DNA from: Actinomadura livida
GTDB lineage: Bacteria; Actinomycetota; Actinomycetes; Streptosporangiales; Streptosporangiaceae
NCBI RefSeq assembly: GCF_014648675.1
Contig: NZ_BMRO01000006.1
Location: 90,556-154,555, forward strand
Direction: 5' to 3'
DNA length: 64,000 nt
Part shown: positions 40,580 through 49,604 of the stretch, piece by piece
Numbering within the stretch: the stretch's first letter is position 1
Layout: every line of letters starts with the position of its first letter
Notes under the pieces: model-generated
Seen by the model: the letters and a program-made list of their open reading frames with translations, nothing else
What the model was told of the DNA's origin: nothing
Databases searched by the model: none
Program-made: the position numbers and the translations under genes

Positions 40580-41419
40580 TCAATCAGTCAAGGTATCGCC
40601 GCGTGGGGTCTGAGGACGCGGCAGACTTTCGGAGCGGAGCAGTTTTGCCAGGGCGTGGGCCGATGCGCTGCCGGGCTCGGGCTGGTAGACGATGATCGCC
40701 TGGTCCTCGGCTCCGGCGATGGTGAGCGTCTGGCGGCGTAGGGTGAGGGGCCCGGCGTCGGGGTGATCGAACCGCTTGGTCTCGTTGCGGGATGGGCGTA
40801 CGTCGTGTCTCGCCCACAACGAGCGGAAGTGGTCGTGATGCTGCAACTCGCTCACGAGGGCGGCGGTACGCGGGTCGCGTAGATCGGCCGTCGCCCGCAA
40901 GGCCGCGACCGTCTGTTCGGCGATGTCCGGCCAATCGGGGAACAAGCTGCGGGCGGCGGGGTCGAGGAAGACCTCGCGGACCAGGTTGCGGCCGGGTCGG
41001 TACATCGGGGCGAGCGCCATGGCCGCCTTGTTGGCCGCCGGCACATCGAAGCGGCGGTCGCGGACGTAGGCCGGGGTGTCGCCCCATGAGTCCAGCAAAT
41101 GCTGTACCTCCGCGCCGACTTCGCTTGGCCCGGGTGGTTCAGTCGGCAGGCAGGCCAGGGCGCGCAGGTGCCTGGCAGCGTCGAGGTCGAGGCGCAGCGC
41201 CTTGGTCAACGCGTCCACGACTTGTGCGGACGGGTGCCGGTCCACGCCCTGTTCCAGTCTTGTCAGGTACTGGACGGAGATCCCGGCGAACCCTGCGAGT
41301 TCCTCGCGGCGGAGTCCGGTGACCCGGCGCCGGCCGTAGGAGGCAAGCCCTAGCTCGTCCGGACGCACGCGGGCACGGCGCGCCCGGAGGAACTCTCCGA
41401 GGAGGTTGTGGCGAGTCAT
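40580..41419 (-). CDS. XRE-type regulator with MmyB-like ligand-binding domain
   Basis: A 279-residue regulator. An N-terminal helix-turn-helix (LGEFLRARRARVRPDELGLA; VTGLRREELAGFAGISVQYL; TRLEQG) is followed by the MmyB-like domain (about 100-260) with AYVRDRRFDVPAANKAAMAL and LVREVFLDPAARSLFPDWPD, a fatty-acid-binding PAS-like fold in characterised relatives. ATG at 41419 is chosen over in-frame upstream codons. It is divergent from an SDR gene, and a CAGGG-TAT-CCCTG palindrome lies between. This regulator/SDR pairing is common in actinomycetes, with the SDR as target. Confidence 0.9.
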   Translation of the reverse strand: MTRHNLLGEFLRARRARVRPDELGLASYGRRRVTGLRREELAGFAGISVQYLTRLEQGVDRHPSAQVVDALTKALRLDLDAARHLRALACLPTEPPGPSEVGAEVQHLLDSWGDTPAYVRDRRFDVPAANKAAMALAPMYRPGRNLVREVFLDPAARSLFPDWPDIAEQTVAALRATADLRDPRTAALVSELQHHDHFRSLWARHDVRPSRNETKRFDHPDAGPLTLRRQTLTIAGAEDQAIIVYQPEPGSASAHALAKLLRSESLPRPQTPRGDTLTD

Positions 41420-41427
41420 CGCCCGTT

Positions 41428-41440
41428 CAGGGTATCCCTG
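41428..41440. promoter_or_regulatory. Palindrome between MmyB-like regulator and SDR
   Basis: CAGGGTATCCCTG is a perfect inverted repeat (5-bp arms, TAT centre) in the 67-base space between the divergent genes, nine bases from the regulator start. It is a candidate operator for that regulator. Confidence 0.45.
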
Positions 41441-41486
41441 CCGGGGTGCTGGCTGGCGATGCTGCGCAGCGGCAGGGTCGGAGACC

Positions 41487-42293
41487 ATGAAGACATGGTT
41501 CATCACCGGTGCCTCACGCGGCTTCGGACGCACCTGGACAGCGGCGGCCCTCGAACGCGGTGACCGGGTCGCCGCGACGGCACGCCGACCCGAAACGCTC
41601 ACCGACCTGGCCGAGACCTACGGCGACCGCATCCTGCCCATCGCGCTCGACGTGACCGACCGGGCTCAGGTCTTCGCCGCGGTGGACCGCGCCGCAAAAG
41701 CCTTCGGCGGCCTGGACGTGGTCGTCAACAACGCCGGCTACGGCCTGTTCGGCATGATCGAGGAGGTTACCGAGGAGCAGGCCCGAGCCCAGATCGAGAC
41801 CAATTTCTTCGGCTCACTCTGGGTGACCCAGGCCGCTCTGCCGATCATGCGGACGCAGGGTGGCGGGCACATCGTCCAGGTCTCCAGCATCGGCGGCATC
41901 GCCGCCTTCCCGACGCTGGGCCTCTACAACGCCTCCAAGTGGGCCCTTGAAGGCATGAGCGAGGCCCTGGCCCAGGAGGTCGGCCCGCTCGGTATCAAGG
42001 TGACGATCCTCGAGCCCGGACCGTACGGCACCGACTGGGCCGGAGCGTCCGCGGCGCACACCGACCCGATCGCGGCCTACGAGCCGATCCGGCAGGCCCG
42101 CCGGGCCGGCGCCACCGCCCGCGCACCGCGCGACCCGTCGGTCACCGCGGATGTCGTCCTCAGCCTGGTCGACCTGCCAGAACCGCCGCTGCGCCTGTTC
42201 CTTGGCGGCTACCCCTACCCGATCGCCGAAAGCGTGTACCAGCAACGCCTCACCACCTGGCACCGATGGCGCGAACTAGCCGAAACCGAGTGA
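41487..42293 (+). CDS. Short-chain dehydrogenase/reductase (classical SDR)
   Basis: A 268-residue SDR. Cofactor motif TGASRGFGRTW (about 7-17), NNAGYGLFG, catalytic Ser in VQVSSIGG and YNASK with the Tyr-Lys pair are intact. The Arg in ATARRPETL after strand 2 suggests NADP(H). It belongs to the large 'oxidoreductase, SDR family' group regulated by a divergent MmyB-like protein. ATG at 41487. Substrate unknown. Confidence 0.92.
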   Translation: MKTWFITGASRGFGRTWTAAALERGDRVAATARRPETLTDLAETYGDRILPIALDVTDRAQVFAAVDRAAKAFGGLDVVVNNAGYGLFGMIEEVTEEQARAQIETNFFGSLWVTQAALPIMRTQGGGHIVQVSSIGGIAAFPTLGLYNASKWALEGMSEALAQEVGPLGIKVTILEPGPYGTDWAGASAAHTDPIAAYEPIRQARRAGATARAPRDPSVTADVVLSLVDLPEPPLRLFLGGYPYPIAESVYQQRLTTWHRWRELAETE

Positions 42294-42330
42294 CCCATCC
42301 GGCCACATCCCCTGACGCCCGGATTAGACC

Positions 42331-43047
42331 TCACAGGTCGAGGGACCGTCGGGTGGCGTCGACGGCGTCTTGCAATTCTGCGTAGGCCTCGGGATCGTCG
42401 ATGCGGTCCATGTCCACGCCGCATTCCCTTTGCCATGTTCTGAGCAGCGACATGTCCGTGATCGGCTCGGGGAACGCGGCCGGGTCCAGGTCTGGGGCCC
42501 GTTGGACGATCATGTCGAACGGCTCGCCCGCGTCCTCGCCGGTGTGGAGGCATTTGTCGTCGTCGGCATAGACGATCACGCCGGCGGCGAAGCCCTTCGT
42601 CCATTCGTTGAAAGGGCGGCCAGGCTGGTGGCGGCGCGCATCGTGTCGCTGCCGTCCGGGTCGATGTCGTAGCGCCAGATCTCTCCCTCGCGGTCACCGG
42701 CGAGCACGAAGGTGTAGAGGATGAAATCGAAGTGGAACAGCGGGATCTGATGCCGCCAGCGAAAGGGGGTGGCCACCGACAGGGACAGATTGGCGAGCGC
42801 CTCGCCCGCGTCGTCCGGCCATGGCATGAGCCATCCGCTGCTGGGCCAGAGCCGCTCCAGGTCCCCATCCCTGGACGTGCAGCCAGACGAGTTGCTCGGC
42901 GATGCGGTCCACGTCGAACAACCGGTTGACCATGCCGGGCGGCTGCCCGCCGGCGGCGGCGGGCTCGGGCCAGGTCAGGCCCGCGGCCGTCGCCGCCGTG
43001 CGGTAGCCGTCCACCGCGTCCCGCAGGACGCGAAGATCATCGAGCAT
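42331..43047 (-). pseudogene. SMI1/KNR4 (SUKH) immunity-like gene with two frameshifts
   Basis: Joining three frames gives one coherent protein of about 238 residues. The N-terminal part starts MLDDLRVLRDAVDGYRTAAT at 43047 and reads to HVQGWG. After one extra G in a GGGG run (about 42865) it continues DLERLWPSSGWLMPWPDD, then HQIPLFHFDFILYTFVLAGD and IWRYDIDPDG. After one missing T in CTTTC (about 42613) it reads FNEWTKGFAAGVIVYADDDK to the stop. The PLFHFDF...LAGDREGEIW block is typical of SUKH proteins, which often neutralise secreted nucleases. The gene follows a nuclease-toxin relic by eight bases. Sequencing error is possible. Confidence 0.65.
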
Positions 43048-43055
43048 TACCGTCC

Positions 43056-44297
43056 TCAGGGCTTGGCGGGCGCCATGCACACGCTGGCCCCGGTCGGGGT
43101 GACCCGGAAGCCGAAGCTCGGCGCGTTCGCCTCCACCCAGGGCTTCACCGGCAGGACGATGAACCTGTCCGTGTCCTTCACCTTGCGCTCTCGGTAGAAC
43201 TGGTTGATGTCGTCGCGCTGAGGCACCGCCTCCGCGGCGGGAACGGGCTTCAGGCTGGCCACCATGCCCGTCAGGTCGACCGCCTGGTTCGTGCTCCAGA
43301 ACGGGAACTCGTCGCAGACGTCGCCGCGCGGCCGGCCGACACAGGCGTTCGGCCTGAACTTCGCCGTCTCGAACCAGCGGCGGCTGTAGTCGGCGGTGCG
43401 TGCGGCCTGGCCGTTCACGCTGCGCGCCGGCCAGAACCACTGGGGCCGTTACGGGGGCCGCGGGAATCCGTTGCCCATGGCGTCCACGATGTGGCGGCCG
43501 GTCTCCTTCATGGGAGCGAACTTGTAGTTGGTTCCTCCTGGGACGTAGACGGCGAAGTCATCGCCGCAGCCGGCCCAGGGGCTGGTCGGTCTCCCCTGTT
43601 GGGCCGCGCACGCCCGGTCCACGGTCGTCCTGAACCTGCTGTCGTCCCCGCTGGTCCATGCGAACGGAGGCGCGTACAGGCCGGTCAGATCCTTAGTGAT
43701 CTTTACCGTCTCGGCGTAGACCTTCAGGCTGTTGTGGTCGCGCCCCAGCTCGCCCTGGCCGAGTTCGCGGTGATGTTCCCGACGGTCAGGCCGGGAACGT
43801 CGCTCGGCGGGATCAGGTCGACCACGGTGAAGGAGCGCTCGATCCGCGCGGTGCGCTTGGGGTCGCGTTCGGCGCGGGCGCACAGCTTGTTCGAACCCAG
43901 GTGCGGCGGCCGCATGCTCGCCGTCCATGACGAGGCCCCAGGCCGCCACGCCGTCCGGCGGCGGGCCGATCGTGAACTCGGGCACGGCCACGCACTCGTC
44001 CGTGACGTCCACGATGTCGCGTGCTTGTGGAGGATGCCGTTGACCTCGATCTTTCCGTGTTCGTCCAACGGCGACCCGGCCGCCCTCCGCCGGCTCGTCG
44101 ACCCGCAGCCGGATGGAGGCGTGGTTCTCCTCCGGCTCGGTCATGCCGGCGCACCACCCGCCCTGCGGCGCGTCCTCCGCATCGGCGGCCGCCTCGCCGG
44201 CCCGCAGGCCGGCCGGCGAGCCGGGCAGGAGCGCCAGCCCGACCGATAAGGCGACCAAGATCGCGCATAAGCGTTGACCTGCGTATCGACGGTGCAT
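43056..44297 (-). pseudogene. Secreted NucA/NucB-type nuclease toxin relic, multiply frameshifted
   Basis: The N-terminus (ATG at 44297) is a clear signal peptide, RLCAILVALSVGLALLPGSP. The C-terminus contains CVGRPRGDVCDEFPFWSTNQ, the CDEYPFAST-like block of the NucA/NucB DNase family. Between them the best reading changes frame at about 44063, 44025, 43905 and 43740, always by one base in or near G/C runs. One in-frame TAA stands at 43447-43449, right between FPRPP and PQWFWPARSV. Reconstructed, it is a protein of about 410 residues. Together with the SUKH gene it looks like an inactivated toxin-immunity pair. Clustered sequencing errors could mimic this. Confidence 0.6.
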
Positions 44298-44709
44298 TCG
44301 GCCACTCCCGGCAATCGACCACACAAATGGGACAAATTGGCTGCCGTGACTATAGATCGACCAGCTTGGGGTGACTCGCCGCTGTGGCGGCCACGTCCGG
44401 CCACAAACACCGTTTGCCCGAAAGCGGGCACTGCCTACAGGCCATCACTCACTCGCCGTGACGCATACCGGATGGGCTGGAAAATGGAGCACTGCGTATC
44501 GCTCAGAGTTCTTTCTGTGAGCAAACATCCTGCATTGATATGATTACGTCCGGGCGATCATCCGTGTTGCTTCAGATCGCCCACTCAGGTTCAGTGCGCC
44601 TTTACCTCTGAGGACGATCGCGCACCAGCATCTGCGCCCGCGAAATTCGTTCGCCCCAGCCGGGCGGTCTGAGGCAGCATGGGAGGGCAGCGGGTGGTGT
44701 GGAGGGCGG
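44298..44709. other. Gene-free divergent promoter region
   Basis: The 412-base interval between the toxin relic and the ABC exporter has no coding frame with normal codon bias. TATAGT on the minus strand (44349-44354) is a good -10 for the toxin gene. TATGAT (44539-44544) is a good plus-strand -10, but its -35 partner (TGTGAG at 44516-44521) is weak. It lies 165 bases ahead of the exporter start. The middle part is richer in A/T than the surrounding DNA. Confidence 0.45.
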
Positions 44710-46575
44710 GTGGGCGTGCTAGGAGTACGAGGTGGCTCCAGGGGCGGCCGGTCGGCCCGGCAGCGAGCGGTTCTGCTGGCCCTGCGCTATTACTGCGATG
44801 TGCTGCGCCGTCAGTGGCGTATCTCGATTCCGGCGATGACATTACCGGCGCTCGGGAATACCTGTCTGTTCTACCTGACACCGCTGGTGGTGGCCGCCCT
44901 GGTGGGGCACCTGGCAGACGGCGGGGAAAGCGACCTCGGCGCACTCCTGCCCTACGTTCTCGGCTTCGCCGGCCTGATGCTGGCGGGCGAGGCACTGTGG
45001 CGGGTGGGACTGCATTTCCTCAACCGAACGAACGGCCGGGGCATCGAACGACTCGGCATCATCGGCATGGACGAGTTGCTCGCCAAAGACGCCGCCTTTT
45101 TCCACGACAACTTCACCGGTTCGCTGACCAAACGGATACTGAGCTTCTCCGGCGGCTTCGAAAACTTCGCCGACACCCTCACTTTCGCGGTAGTGGCCAA
45201 CGTGATCCCGTTGTCCTTCGCCTCGGTGATCCTGTGGCGCTACCATCCGCTTCTGGTCGTCGTCCTGCTGGGGCTGATCGTCTTCACCGGCTTCATCGTC
45301 ACCCCGCTCATCCGCCGCCGGCAGGTGCTTGTGGACCGGCGCGAAGCGGCCAAGGTGCAAGTGTCGGGCCACGTCGCCGACGTGCTCACCAACATGGAGA
45401 CGGTCCGCGCGTTCGCCGCCGAACAGCGCGAAGCCGCCGAGTTCCGTGGCCGGGTCGCCGAACAGCACCGCCTGTCGTTGCGCTCCTGGGATTACGCCAA
45501 CCTGCGGGTAGACACGATCGTCGCTCCGATGTCGATTCTGACCAGCGCCCTGGGCCTCCTGGTAGCGGTGGGTCTTCGCGGCGGACTCGGCGTGGAGGCC
45601 ATCGTGGTGACGTTCTCCTACTACACCAACGCCACACGGATCATGTTCGAGTTCAACCAGATCTACCGGCGGCTGGAGAGCACGCTCACCGAGAGCGCGC
45701 AGTTCACCGAACTGCTCGCGATACCGCCGACCGTCGTTGACCCGCCCGACCCGCAGCCGCTGCGTCCCGTCGACGCCTCGGTCCGCTTCGAACGGGTGCT
45801 CTTCGCGCACGGCGACGGCCCGCCCCTGTTCGAGAAGCTGGACCTGGAGATTCCCGGCGGCGCCAAGATCGGCCTGGTGGGCCGGTCCGGCGGCGGCAAG
45901 ACCACCCTCACCCGGCTGCTGCTGCGCCTGATGGACGTCGATGGCGGCCGGATCCTCGTCGGCGGCCAGGACATCGCGCGCCTGCGCCAGAGCGACCTGC
46001 GCAACCTGATCGCGTACGTCCCGCAGGACCCCGCCATGTTCCACCGGTCCGTGCGCGAGAACATCGCCTTCGCCCGGCCGGGTGCCACCGAGGCCGAGAT
46101 CCGCCGGGCCGCGCGGGCGGCGCACGTCACCGAGTTCGTCGAGAGCCTCCCGGACGGGTTCGACACGCTGGTCGGCGAGCGAGGCGTCAAGCTCTCCGGC
46201 GGTCAGCGGCAACGCGTCGCCCTCGCGCGTGCCATCCTCCGAGACGCCCCGATCCTGCTCCTGGACGAGGCGACGAGCGCGCTGGACTCCGAGAGCGAAC
46301 TGCTCGTCCAAGAGGCCCTGTGGCACCTGATGCGCGACCGCACCGCACTGGTCGTCGCCCACCGCCTCAGCACCGTCGTCCGCATGGACCGCCTGGTCGT
46401 CCTCGACCGCGGCCGCATCCTCGAGGAGGGCTCCCACCACGAACTCCTCCAGTCCGAGGGCCCTTATGCCCGTCTCTGGCACCACCAGTCCGGCGGCTTC
46501 CTCACCGAACAAGCCATCCCGGACACCGCGACCACCGCCCAGCACAACCGAAGCTCCCAACCCACGACCGGCTAA
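44710..46575 (+). CDS. ABC exporter, fused permease and ATPase
   Basis: A 621-residue half-transporter. Six membrane helices occupy about residues 25-330; the ATPase follows with Walker A GRSGGGKTT (about 391-399), signature KLSGGQRQRVALARA, Walker B ILLLDEAT and the H-loop VVAHRLST. It forms homodimers or heterodimers that export a lipid, peptide or drug; no partner half-transporter is present. GTG at 44710 is only four bases after GGAGG; GTG at 44716 in the same frame has better spacing. The neighbouring toxin gene has its own signal peptide, so a link in secretion is not implied. Confidence 0.92.
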   Translation: MGVLGVRGGSRGGRSARQRAVLLALRYYCDVLRRQWRISIPAMTLPALGNTCLFYLTPLVVAALVGHLADGGESDLGALLPYVLGFAGLMLAGEALWRVGLHFLNRTNGRGIERLGIIGMDELLAKDAAFFHDNFTGSLTKRILSFSGGFENFADTLTFAVVANVIPLSFASVILWRYHPLLVVVLLGLIVFTGFIVTPLIRRRQVLVDRREAAKVQVSGHVADVLTNMETVRAFAAEQREAAEFRGRVAEQHRLSLRSWDYANLRVDTIVAPMSILTSALGLLVAVGLRGGLGVEAIVVTFSYYTNATRIMFEFNQIYRRLESTLTESAQFTELLAIPPTVVDPPDPQPLRPVDASVRFERVLFAHGDGPPLFEKLDLEIPGGAKIGLVGRSGGGKTTLTRLLLRLMDVDGGRILVGGQDIARLRQSDLRNLIAYVPQDPAMFHRSVRENIAFARPGATEAEIRRAARAAHVTEFVESLPDGFDTLVGERGVKLSGGQRQRVALARAILRDAPILLLDEATSALDSESELLVQEALWHLMRDRTALVVAHRLSTVVRMDRLVVLDRGRILEEGSHHELLQSEGPYARLWHHQSGGFLTEQAIPDTATTAQHNRSSQPTTG

Positions 46576-46619
46576 CCCGCCGCCAGTGCGCACTCGCGGT
46601 GCGGAGCGTGCGGAGTCGG

Positions 46620-47432
46620 TCAGCCGCGGGGGGTGCCGCGGCGGCCTCCGCGGTCGATGGCGCGTACCTGGCCGCCTCTGGAGACCACGAACGGGGTGGC
46701 CGCTCGGAGATGGCCGCGGGTGAGGCGTACGGCCTCCACATGGTCGCCGTTCTCGATCGCGCGGCTGATGCGCAGATGGGCGTTGATCACTTCGCGGCGG
46801 AGTTTGAGCGCGGGGTAGTCGCCCTCGTCCACCGCCGACCGGGCCCAGGTGATCTCTTGCGCGCTCCAGAGGCTCTCCAGGATGCCGGCGAGCACGTCGA
46901 GGGTGCTGTTGCCCGCGGCGACCACGAGCTCCTCGTGGAACCTGGTCGCCATGGCGGTGAAGGCCACGCCGTCCTCGAGCTCCCCCTCGTCCGGGGTGCA
47001 CAGCGACGCGAGCTTCCTGCCGATCGACACGTGGCTGCGACGCCGCGCCGCCTCTTCGGCGCAGAGCGGTTCGAGCATGTTGCGCGCCGTGGCGAGGTCC
47101 GCCAGCGGGATCTTGCGGGAATGCAGGAGGAGGCCCACGTGGTAGGCGGCGGAATCGTGCGTCGGATGCAGCACGACCATGCCGCCGCGCTTCCCCCGCC
47201 GGACCTTCACCAGTCCTTCCGTCTCGAGGATCCGGAACGCCTCGCGGAGGCTGGGCCTGCTGACCTGGAACTCTTCGAGCAGCACCGCCTCGGTCGGGAG
47301 CTCGGAGCCGTCGGTGAGGTCCCCGTCGAGGATGCGCGCGCGCAACTGCGCCGCGACGGCCTCGGCGACACTGAGGCTCGTCAGCGGGGGTGGCCCACCG
47401 CTGATGCGGGGGACTTCGCGTTGCGGTGCCAC
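46620..47432 (-). CDS. GntR-family regulator (FadR/FCD subfamily)
   Basis: A 270-residue regulator with an N-terminal winged helix (SVAEAVAAQLRARILDGDLT; GSELPTEAVLLEEFQVSRPS; LREAFRILETEGLV) and a C-terminal FCD domain with the metal-binding pattern (ARNMLEPLCAEEAARR; ATRFHEELVVAAGNSTLDVL; INAHLRISRAIENGD). GTG at 47432 is preferred because the -10 box TACAAT (47486-47481) puts the RNA start near the upstream ATG at 47477. It lies at the left end of the catabolic island and may respond to one of its acids or acyl-CoAs. Confidence 0.88.
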   Translation of the reverse strand: MAPQREVPRISGGPPPLTSLSVAEAVAAQLRARILDGDLTDGSELPTEAVLLEEFQVSRPSLREAFRILETEGLVKVRRGKRGGMVVLHPTHDSAAYHVGLLLHSRKIPLADLATARNMLEPLCAEEAARRRSHVSIGRKLASLCTPDEGELEDGVAFTAMATRFHEELVVAAGNSTLDVLAGILESLWSAQEITWARSAVDEGDYPALKLRREVINAHLRISRAIENGDHVEAVRLTRGHLRAATPFVVSRGGQVRAIDRGGRRGTPRG

Positions 47433-47480
47433 TGTCCACGCTGCCTTTCGCCTGCGACTACCCGGTCCATGCAACATAAG

Positions 47481-47508
47481 ATTGTAATCATTTACTCACC
47501 ATAGGCAA
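47481..47508 (-). promoter_or_regulatory. Promoter of the GntR gene
   Basis: Minus strand: TTGCCT (47508-47503), 16 bases, TACAAT (47486-47481). The -10 is close to consensus. The intervening TGAGTAAATGATTACA is unusually A/T-rich and partly symmetric, so it may also hold an autoregulatory site. Confidence 0.55.
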
Positions 47509-47592
47509 ACGGGCGTACCGTGGTGTTCACGGGTGCGGGACCCCGGTTCTGTGCGGGAGGCGGGTTCTGCGCGGGGCCTCGACCTCGACGCC

Positions 47593-47628
47593 TACGGCGA
47601 TGCACGTCGGTACGGCGATGCACGTCGG
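47593..47628. repeat. 18-base tandem duplication
   Basis: TACGGCGATGCACGTCGG occurs twice head to tail (47593-47610 and 47611-47628) in the 263-base interval before the SDR stop codon. It lies in a noncoding spacer and shows no other feature. Confidence 0.8.
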
Positions 47629-47695
47629 ACAAGGGCGACGCCTAACGCGGGCGTTGCGGCATCGGGGTGCCTCACCCTGTGATCCGGGGGATGGT

Positions 47696-48481
47696 TCAGA
47701 GTGTCTCGCCGCCGTCGATGGCTATCGTCTCGCCGGTGATGAAGCCGGCCTCCTCGCCGCTGAGGTACGCGACGAGCGAGGCGAGTTCCCCGGTGTCGCC
47801 GGCGCGGCCCGCGGGAACGCGGCGCAGCATCCTTTTGAGGCTCTCCTCGTTCTCGAACTGCGCCCTGCTCATCTCGGTCGGGAAGTGGCCCGCGGCAACG
47901 GCGTTCACCGTCACGCCGTACCTGCCCCACTCGCGCGCCAGGGACCGCGTGAGCTGCACGAGCCCGCCCTTCGCGGTGTCGTACGCCGAGGTGAAGGGGA
48001 CGGTACGGCGCACGACGTTCGAGACGACGTTCACGACGCGCCCGTACCGGCGTTCGATCATGCCTGGGCCGAAGGCGCGCAGCACCCGCACGGCTCCGGT
48101 GAGGTGCACGTCGAGCACCCCGGCCCACTCGTCGTCGCTCACCGGCTCGTCGAAACCCGGGTGTCCGGTGACGCCCGGGAGGGGCACGAACGGCTTGTAG
48201 AGCAGCACACCGGCGTTGTTGACCACGATGTCCACGCGGCCGAACCGTGCCTCGGCCTCGGCTCGCGCGCGGTCGACCTGCTCGGACGAGGTGACGTCGA
48301 CGGCCAGGCCGACGGCGTCGACGCCTTCCGCGGCGGCCAGTTCCGCCGTCTCCAGGACGTCGGCCTCGGTGCGCGCCAGCGCGACGATGCCGGTGCCCTG
48401 GGACGCCAGGTGCAGGCATATCGCGCGGCCCAGGCCGCGGCTGGCGCCGGTGACGACGGCGACCCGTCCCGTGCCCGTCAT
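47696..48481 (-). CDS. Short-chain dehydrogenase (beta-ketoacyl/hydroxyacyl reductase-like)
   Basis: A 261-residue classical SDR with TGASRGLGRAI, the acidic strand-3 block LAVDVTSS, NNAGVLLYKP, catalytic Ser in NVVSNVV, YDTAKGG (Tyr-Lys) and the C-terminal TGETIAIDGG. ATG at 48481 has GAGGCGGG upstream, seven bases after the stop of the acyl-CoA dehydrogenase gene, so it is the last gene of that operon. A 3-hydroxyacyl-CoA dehydrogenase role in side-chain beta-oxidation would fit the context but is inferred. Confidence 0.9.
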   Translation of the reverse strand: MTGTGRVAVVTGASRGLGRAICLHLASQGTGIVALARTEADVLETAELAAAEGVDAVGLAVDVTSSEQVDRARAEAEARFGRVDIVVNNAGVLLYKPFVPLPGVTGHPGFDEPVSDDEWAGVLDVHLTGAVRVLRAFGPGMIERRYGRVVNVVSNVVRRTVPFTSAYDTAKGGLVQLTRSLAREWGRYGVTVNAVAAGHFPTEMSRAQFENEESLKRMLRRVPAGRAGDTGELASLVAYLSGEEAGFITGETIAIDGGETL

Positions 48482-48488
48482 GCCCGCC

Positions 48489-49604
48489 TCACCACAGGCC
48501 GCCTTCTTGGCGTACCACGAGCGACCCGTGCAGTTCGCGCAGTCTGTTCGCGCGCTTGCCGCAGCGGAGCTGCATCGACTTCGCCCGGCGGAAGTGGTGG
48601 TGGAGGATGTGCTCCACGGTCGTGCCCACTCCCCCGTGCACCTGCGCTCCGGTGAGCACGGCCTCGACGTACGACCTGCCCGCGGCGAAGAGCGCCGCGC
48701 CGGCGATCGCCGTCTCGTGGGCTCCGGGCTCCGCCCGCGTCAGCGCCTCGTCGGTCAGCAGGCGGGCGCCGTCCACGGCGATGGCCATCCGGGCCAGGTG
48801 GTGGCGGACCGCCTGGAAGGCGCCGATCGGCCGGCCGAACTGGTGCCGCGTCTTGGCGTACTCCGTGCTCTGCGCGAGCACCTCCCCGGCTCCGCCGACC
48901 ATGGCGCTCGCCCGCAGCAGGTTCGCCCGTGCCAGCGCGTACTCCGCGTCGGCGGCGGGCACGTCGTCCCGCAGCGCCGTGCTCGCGGGCAACTCGACTC
49001 CGTCCAGGTCGAGCAGGGACTCGCGCTCGTTGTCGACGCTGGGGACGGCGACGCCCCGCTCGCCCACGATTTCCGGCGGCAGCGTCGCCAGCAGCCAGCC
49101 GTCCGAGTCGGCGCGGGGCGCCAGCAGGACCGCGGTGTCGGCCGCGGTGAGCCACTCCACTACCGCGGCGGATCCGGAGAGCAGGAACGCCCCGCCGGCG
49201 CGGGCCCCCGCGCGCACGGTCCGGTCCGGGGGTGCGACCGCCGCCGCGGGGCTCCCGCCGGCGATGCGCGCCATCAGGTCGTCGGCCTGCTCGCCCGGCT
49301 CCAGCGAGGCGAGCAGCGTTCCGGTCCGCATGGTCTGCAGCAGCGGCGAGGCGTACGCCGCGCGGCCGATCTCACGGGCCACCATCGCCGCCTCGGCGAG
49401 GCTGCCGTCGCCGCCGCCGACCCTCTCGGGAAGGTTCACGGCCGTCCAGCCGAGGCCGGTCATCTGCTTCCAGCGGGCCTGCTCGTAGCCCTCCTCCGAC
49501 TCCTCCTGCTCGTTGAGGTAGGAGTTGTCCGCGAAGCCGGACAGGAAGGACCGCGCGGTCGAGGCGAGTTCGGCCTCGTCCCGGGTGAGCATGTCGTCGG
49601 TCAT
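48489..49604 (-). CDS. Acyl-CoA dehydrogenase, divergent partner subunit
   Basis: A 371-residue acyl-CoA dehydrogenase-fold flavoprotein. The C-terminal half is typical (QSTEYAKTRHQFGRPIGAFQ; AVRHHLARMAIAVDGARLLT; QVHGGVGTTVEHILHHHFRR), but the central EPxAGSD FAD/substrate block is absent. It overlaps its partner gene by ATGA. In Mycobacterium and relatives such pairs form alpha2beta2 enzymes that oxidise branched or steroid-derived side-chain CoA esters; that function is inferred here. Start ATG 49604. Confidence 0.9.
   Translation of the reverse strand: MTDDMLTRDEAELASTARSFLSGFADNSYLNEQEESEEGYEQARWKQMTGLGWTAVNLPERVGGGDGSLAEAAMVAREIGRAAYASPLLQTMRTGTLLASLEPGEQADDLMARIAGGSPAAAVAPPDRTVRAGARAGGAFLLSGSAAVVEWLTAADTAVLLAPRADSDGWLLATLPPEIVGERGVAVPSVDNERESLLDLDGVELPASTALRDDVPAADAEYALARANLLRASAMVGGAGEVLAQSTEYAKTRHQFGRPIGAFQAVRHHLARMAIAVDGARLLTDEALTRAEPGAHETAIAGAALFAAGRSYVEAVLTGAQVHGGVGTTVEHILHHHFRRAKSMQLRCGKRANRLRELHGSLVVRQEGGLW

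Noticed and set aside
43880..43905. GGTTCGAAC-like tRNA arm
   Set aside because: No acceptor, D-arm or anticodon stem can be built around it; it is part of the toxin relic.
47560..47640. Possible short CRISPR-like or satellite array
   Set aside because: Only two adjacent copies of 18 bases with no spacer, so it is a simple duplication.
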